Shown piece after piece: positions 12,941 through 15,565 of a stretch of DNA of 15,565 bases. How positions within the stretch are numbered: position 1 is the first letter of the stretch; each line of letters begins with the position of its first letter. The DNA is from Candidatus Altarchaeum sp. CG2_30_32_3053 (lineage in GTDB: Archaea > Altiarchaeota > Altiarchaeia > Altiarchaeales > Altiarchaeaceae), in the NCBI GenBank assembly GCA_001873845.1, contig MNZY01000008.1, positions 1 through 15,565 on the forward strand, read 5' to 3'. The notes under the pieces were generated by a model. The model did not search any database, was not told the DNA's origin, and saw only the letters and a program-made list of their open reading frames with translations. The position numbers were made by a program, and so were the translations under genes.

Positions 12941-13111
12941 GATTATATTTTATAAAGTTTAAAAAATCACCTCATATCATTCGGGTATTTTTTAAATAAA
13001 TTTAGAAAATACTCATAAAATACTCAAAGAAATTTATAATATTTTTTAATAAAAACACAATTATTTATTACAAAGTTATAATGCAATTAAAAGACAATAA
13101 AAACAAAAAGA

Positions 13112-13396
13112 ATGACTGTTGAAAAAAATTTGGAACATCCTGAAAAAGAAATTAAAGATATGAATTTTAAAGAAATAGAAAATTTAATAGACAACAAACA
13201 GATAACAAAAGAAAACCATAGTTCTGTTGAAAAACGATTAAAAGAAATTTATGTCCGAAACAAAAACGACCATAAAAATACATCAATTGTGCTGGATTTA
13301 TTACACAAACTTTATCCCATCCAATTAGAAATAATTGAAAAGGAACGTTTTGACAGTAGTCCTTTAGGTAAAATGTACGAGAAAAATAAAAAATAA
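13112..13396 (+). CDS. small charged hypothetical protein
   Basis: A 94-residue product rich in Lys, Glu and Asn, predicted mostly helical (for example FKEIENLIDNKQITKEN and SIVLDLLHKLYPIQLEIIEKE). There is no signal peptide, membrane segment, cysteine or recognisable motif. It starts with ATG at 13112, and a TATA-like run lies upstream near 13034. Its last 33 bases overlap the 3' end of the converging transporter remnant, which suggests that the remnant is not under selection or that the gene arose beside it. Base use is similar to the neighbours. It could be a real small protein; I do not recognise a family, and no neighbour indicates its role. Confidence 0.5.
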   Translation: MTVEKNLEHPEKEIKDMNFKEIENLIDNKQITKENHSSVEKRLKEIYVRNKNDHKNTSIVLDLLHKLYPIQLEIIEKERFDSSPLGKMYEKNKK

Positions 13397-13735
13397 AAAA
13401 TAAACAACCACATTAATTATCGTCATCGGAACCCCTATCCGGGCAAACTCAAAAAATGTCAGTGTGATGTTTCTGTTTCTGTTTCTTTTTTCCGCATTTT
13501 GGATTATTATTACATTGCTCGCTGCCCCCAAGACAGACAAATTTCCTGCAATTGTGCTGCCTGCTGACAGTGCTGTTATTTGTGCATCCGTTCCACTGCC
13601 AAAAAGAGGAAGATATAAAGCAACAGGGGGAACATTTGAAATAAACTGACTTAAAGCAACACTTATTGTCAGCAATACGGGAATTGATGATATATTCAAA
13701 TTCCTGTGCTGGCCCACTAAAATTGGGATAATTAT
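13364..13735 (-). pseudogene. C-terminal stump of an ArsB/NhaD-type ion transporter
   Basis: The open frame runs from just after an in-frame TAG at 13736-13738 to TAA at 13364-13366 and has no convincing start; a GTG at 13715-13717 is the best candidate. The product, about 120 residues, matches the C-terminal end of the ArsB/NhaD/CitT-like ion transporter superfamily: ALSQFISNVPPVALYLPLF is a half-helix with the Asn-Val-Pro signature, AGNLSVLGAASNVIIIQNA is the second re-entrant hairpin motif, and FFEFARIGVPMTIINVVVYF is the terminal membrane helix. A complete protein needs roughly 400 residues, so the N-terminal two thirds are lost. The break lies about 30 bases from the MITE-like element at 13766-13844, which may mark the event. 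Confidence 0.75.
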
Positions 13736-13765
13736 CTATTTGTTTTTTTACTAAATCTTTATAAG

Positions 13766-13844
13766 TTATAGGACTTACTTAGATTATTTTGTAAATGAAC
13801 ATAAAAAGTCAAGAATTCATATTTGTTTTGTGTATGTCCTGTAA
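13766..13844. mobile_element. 79-bp MITE-like element
   Basis: The left end TTATAGGACTTACTTA (13766-13781) and the reverse complement of the right end (13829-13844, TTACAGGACATACACA) agree at 12 of 16 positions, including a shared AGGAC core. Nothing is encoded between them. Ends of this AGGAC-TAC kind recall terminal repeats of insertion sequences, but I cannot name a family. It sits at the broken end of the transporter stump and 136 bases before the phosphatase start. Confidence 0.35.
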
Positions 13845-13959
13845 TGTTTAAAATTAAATTTATAATATCTCATTTTAATTTTTAAGCAGATTTTTAAAAA
13901 ATATCTCACAAATTAATTATGCCAACTTAAAGGGATGAGCACCCGATATTCCTACTGTT

Positions 13960-13965
13960 GGAGGT
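13960..13965 (+). promoter_or_regulatory. Shine-Dalgarno-like GGAGGT, unusual in this window
   Basis: GGAGGT lies 14 bases before the ATG at 13980, a rather long spacing. Most genes here have no such site. Its first two bases also lie in a possible stem, CCAAC (13922-13926) with GTTGG (13957-13961), enclosing a smaller GGG/CCC hairpin, so folding of the leader could mask it. Confidence 0.45.
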
Positions 13966-13979
13966 CAAAATATATAAAA

Positions 13980-14645
13980 ATGTTGAGAATAATCCTCATA
14001 AGACACTGTGAAACCGAATGGGCAGTTGAAGGAAGATATCAGGGAAACATAGATGTGCCTTTAAGTCCTCTCGGAAGAAAGAATGCAAAATTACTTGCAG
14101 ACAAAATTAAAACATACACAATAAACCATAATTACCGAATTTCAAAAATTTATTCCGGCTGTTTGTCAAGGGCGTACCAGACAGCAGAGATAATTTCAAA
14201 AAGTATAAATTTTAAAGGGCATGTGGAGAAAATTTGCGAACTTAATGAAAGAAATTTTGGTGATTGGGAGGGCTTAACATACAGTGAAATTTCGTCTAAA
14301 TACGGAAAAAGTAAGACAGATAAATACTTAAACAACCCGTTAAATTTTTCAATCCCGAATGCTGAGTCATTTGAGGACTTCAAGGAAAGGGTGTCAGAAG
14401 GAATAAATTTCATTCTCAATGAGAACAACGATAAAGTTAAAGACAATGCCAGTAATTATAATAACACAATAGTTAACACAATACTCGTAGTTGCACACGG
14501 CGGAACAAATCGCCTTATAATTTGTATGGCGTTAAATTTATCACAGGAAAATTTTTTTCGTCTAAAGCAGGACTTAGGATGCATCAATATAATTGAAAAT
14601 TATGAAAATTTATCAGTTGTTGTGTTGATGAACGGAAAAATTTAA
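13980..14645 (+). CDS. histidine phosphatase, probable alpha-ribazole phosphatase
   Basis: Phosphoglycerate-mutase-superfamily phosphatase. Its place directly before cobU suggests it removes the 5'-phosphate from alpha-ribazole phosphate or adenosylcobalamin phosphate in nucleotide-loop assembly (CobC role); this is inferred from context. The 221-residue product has the phosphohistidine motif LIRHCETEW with R8 and H9, GRYQGNIDVPLSPLG, SGCLSRAYQTAEII, ERNFGDWEGL and the second histidine in VAHGGTNRL. The usual RHG is RHC here. ATG at 13980 places the motif at residue 8, as in relatives; an in-frame ATG at 13935 would add 15 unconserved residues containing the Shine-Dalgarno-like site. The next gene begins 33 bases after its stop, so the pair is probably one transcript. 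A general phosphatase remains possible. Confidence 0.85.
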   Translation: MLRIILIRHCETEWAVEGRYQGNIDVPLSPLGRKNAKLLADKIKTYTINHNYRISKIYSGCLSRAYQTAEIISKSINFKGHVEKICELNERNFGDWEGLTYSEISSKYGKSKTDKYLNNPLNFSIPNAESFEDFKERVSEGINFILNENNDKVKDNASNYNNTIVNTILVVAHGGTNRLIICMALNLSQENFFRLKQDLGCINIIENYENLSVVVLMNGKI

Positions 14646-14678
14646 AAATTAATAAAAATAAGATAAATTTAAAACAAA

Positions 14679-15215
14679 GTGTTTATCTTTATTTTGGGAG
14701 GTGTTAGGAGCGGGAAAAGCAGATATGCAGAAGAGATTGCGCTGAAAAATAATAAAAATGTCTTTTATATAGCAACTTATGAAAATGACGGAAATGATGC
14801 AGAAATGACTGAAAGAATTGATAAACACAAAAAACACAGACCTGATGAATGGACTGCTGTTGAGATAGGAAAAATTTCCGGTGTGTGTTTAAAAATAAGT
14901 GAAATAGCAGACAGAACAATTATAATTGACTGCTTAACGCTTCTCGTATCAAATTTTCTGTTTGATGTTAAGAATGCTGACGAGAACGACATAACGAAAG
15001 AAATTGAAAAAATGGTTAATGAAATTAAGGATGGAATAAAAAAGAACAATAATGATGTAATAGTAATTTCAAATGAGGTCGGACAGGGAATTATGCCTGC
15101 AAATAAAATTTCAAGAAGGTATGTGGATTTACTCGGAAGGGCAAATCAGATTACTGCAAAACACTGTGATGAATTTTATTTTATGTTTGCGGGAATTCCG
15201 ATGATGATAAAATAA
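14679..15215 (+). CDS. cobU: adenosylcobinamide kinase / guanylyltransferase, CobU type
   Basis: It phosphorylates adenosylcobinamide and then transfers GMP to give adenosylcobinamide-GDP in cobamide synthesis or salvage. The 178-residue protein has P-loop GGVRSGKS (7-14), YIAT, EMTERIDKHKKHRPDEW with H50 at the position of the guanylylated histidine, DCLTLLVSN, SNEVGQGIMPANKISRRYVDLLGRANQ, and ends AGIPMMIK. Every family signature is intact and length is normal. The start is GTG at 14679. Archaea generally use the unrelated CobY guanylyltransferase with CbiZ for salvage, so a CobU suggests transfer from bacteria, as with the shikimate kinase. The neighbouring phosphatase fits the same pathway; cobS and cobT are not in the window. 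Confidence 0.95.
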   Translation: MFIFILGGVRSGKSRYAEEIALKNNKNVFYIATYENDGNDAEMTERIDKHKKHRPDEWTAVEIGKISGVCLKISEIADRTIIIDCLTLLVSNFLFDVKNADENDITKEIEKMVNEIKDGIKKNNNDVIVISNEVGQGIMPANKISRRYVDLLGRANQITAKHCDEFYFMFAGIPMMIK

Positions 15216-15482
15216 AAATAAATAAAATTGGTTCATATTTTCAAATCTGTGAATGCTCTGAAAATTTTGAAATTTCATACAAAACCTATGATATTAAAAA
15301 TAAGAGTAATAGTTTTTAATCCCAAGTTTCCCACATGAATGAAAATTACTCAACAAGTTGTAAGAGAATGCAACTCTTCTTATAAAAATCCTTCTGTTTT
15401 TTAAAATAAGTTTCTTGTCGTTCAAAAGTTTTATTTATTTAATGATATATATCTAATATATATTATTATGTAAGTAATCAAA

Positions 15483-15565
15483 ATGAAAAAGCTTGATTTT
15501 GTAAATAGAACCACTTTAAAAGTGGAGAATATTGAGGGTTTTATGGTTCGGAAGGTTACCCGATT
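15483..15565 (+). CDS. partial gene, possibly DUF2080 transposon-associated protein
   Basis: An ATG at 15483 opens a frame that runs off the window after 27 codons, beginning MKKLDFVNRTTLKVENIEGF, then MVRKVTR. The order of a short acidic lead, a VENIEGF-like strand and a basic VRKVTR recalls the start of small transposon-encoded DUF2080 proteins, which continue with a Gly-Asn-rich and Pro-Lys motif just beyond where this window ends. Only 27 residues are visible, so this is a suggestion. A TATA-like ATATATCTAATATATATT lies 20-40 bases upstream. The 267-base spacer before it (15216-15482) holds no gene and has one weak AAGAG/CTCTT hairpin at 15362-15378. Confidence 0.35.
   Translation, partial: MKKLDFVNRTTLKVENIEGFMVRKVTR

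Larger units (their letters stand above)
12607..13111. other. 505-bp gene-free stretch
   Basis: I see no credible coding sequence on either strand. It contains the 264-bp inverted-repeat-bounded segment described separately, a strong small hairpin within it, and the A/T-rich promoter region of the small gene at 13112 (TTTATAATATTTTTT near 13034). A weak GTAG/CTAC hairpin soon after the upstream gene's stop, followed by T-rich sequence, could contribute to termination. Confidence 0.6.

Noticed and set aside
13921..13965. Fluoride (crcB) riboswitch upstream of the phosphatase gene
   Set aside because: GGGATGAG and TTCCTACTG look like its outer blocks, but the central AAC and GCC...GGC helix and the GATG before the last block are missing, and the downstream genes are not fluoride related.
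13841..13979. Cobalamin riboswitch before the cobamide pair
   Set aside because: No B12-box-like core or the required length between promoter region and start could be recognised.
13935..13979. Upstream ATG at 13935 as start of the phosphatase
   Set aside because: The 15 extra residues are not typical of the family and would place the Shine-Dalgarno-like site within the coding region; ATG at 13980 fits the motif position.

Overview
This window looks like a piece of an AT-rich archaeal genome. The archaeal markers are a class I lysyl-tRNA synthetase, ribosomal protein S19e, an S-layer protein whose two ends resemble the methanococcal-type S-layer family, an archaeal-style RNase HII, a ThpR-type RNA phosphodiesterase, and a tRNA gene without an encoded CCA end. 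The genes for aromatic amino acid, citramalate or leucine, and cobamide synthesis suggest an organism with real biosynthetic capacity. A euryarchaeal or Altiarchaeota-like host would fit, but the sequence alone does not settle the lineage. Three enzymes (P-loop AroK-type shikimate kinase, CobU, and a histidine-phosphatase-type partner for CobU) are forms more usual in bacteria than in archaea.

Layout. Positions 1-76 hold two perfect copies of a 38-bp tandem repeat, followed by a leftward pair lysS then cas6 (118-2602). Rightward come queD (2877-3329) and tRNA-Ala(CGC) (3383-3454), facing a leftward shikimate kinase (3523-4047). Next is rps19e (4505-4918), flanked by two paralogous small genes, the first of them truncated. 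A staircase-shaped AAT microsatellite lies before the second. The large S-layer gene fills 5607-8291. An acylphosphatase with a C-terminal extension and thpR follow, and thpR converges on rnhB with a one-base gap. Positions 10273-11031 are a small gene graveyard: a frameshifted antitoxin-like gene, a broken AbrB/VapB-type antitoxin and a truncated, frameshifted VapC-type PIN toxin.

An intact citramalate/isopropylmalate synthase gene (11119-12606) comes next, with a probable leaderless promoter behind three 11-bp AAATTT repeats. A gene-poor stretch follows. It contains a 264-bp segment bounded by a perfect 14-bp inverted repeat, a small hypothetical gene, the C-terminal stump of an ArsB/NhaD-type transporter, and a 79-bp MITE-like element. 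The window closes with a probable cobamide pair (histidine phosphatase plus cobU) and the first codons of a gene resembling transposon-associated DUF2080 proteins.

The most unusual global signal is the hexamer AAATTT. It is very dense in many genes on both strands and forms short phased tandem repeats in several promoters, yet is scarce in the S-layer, rps19e and acylphosphatase genes. I did not find a complete undescribed multi-gene system. The best leads are that hexamer pattern, the paired small genes around rps19e, the cysteine-rich S-layer protein and the two candidate miniature elements.
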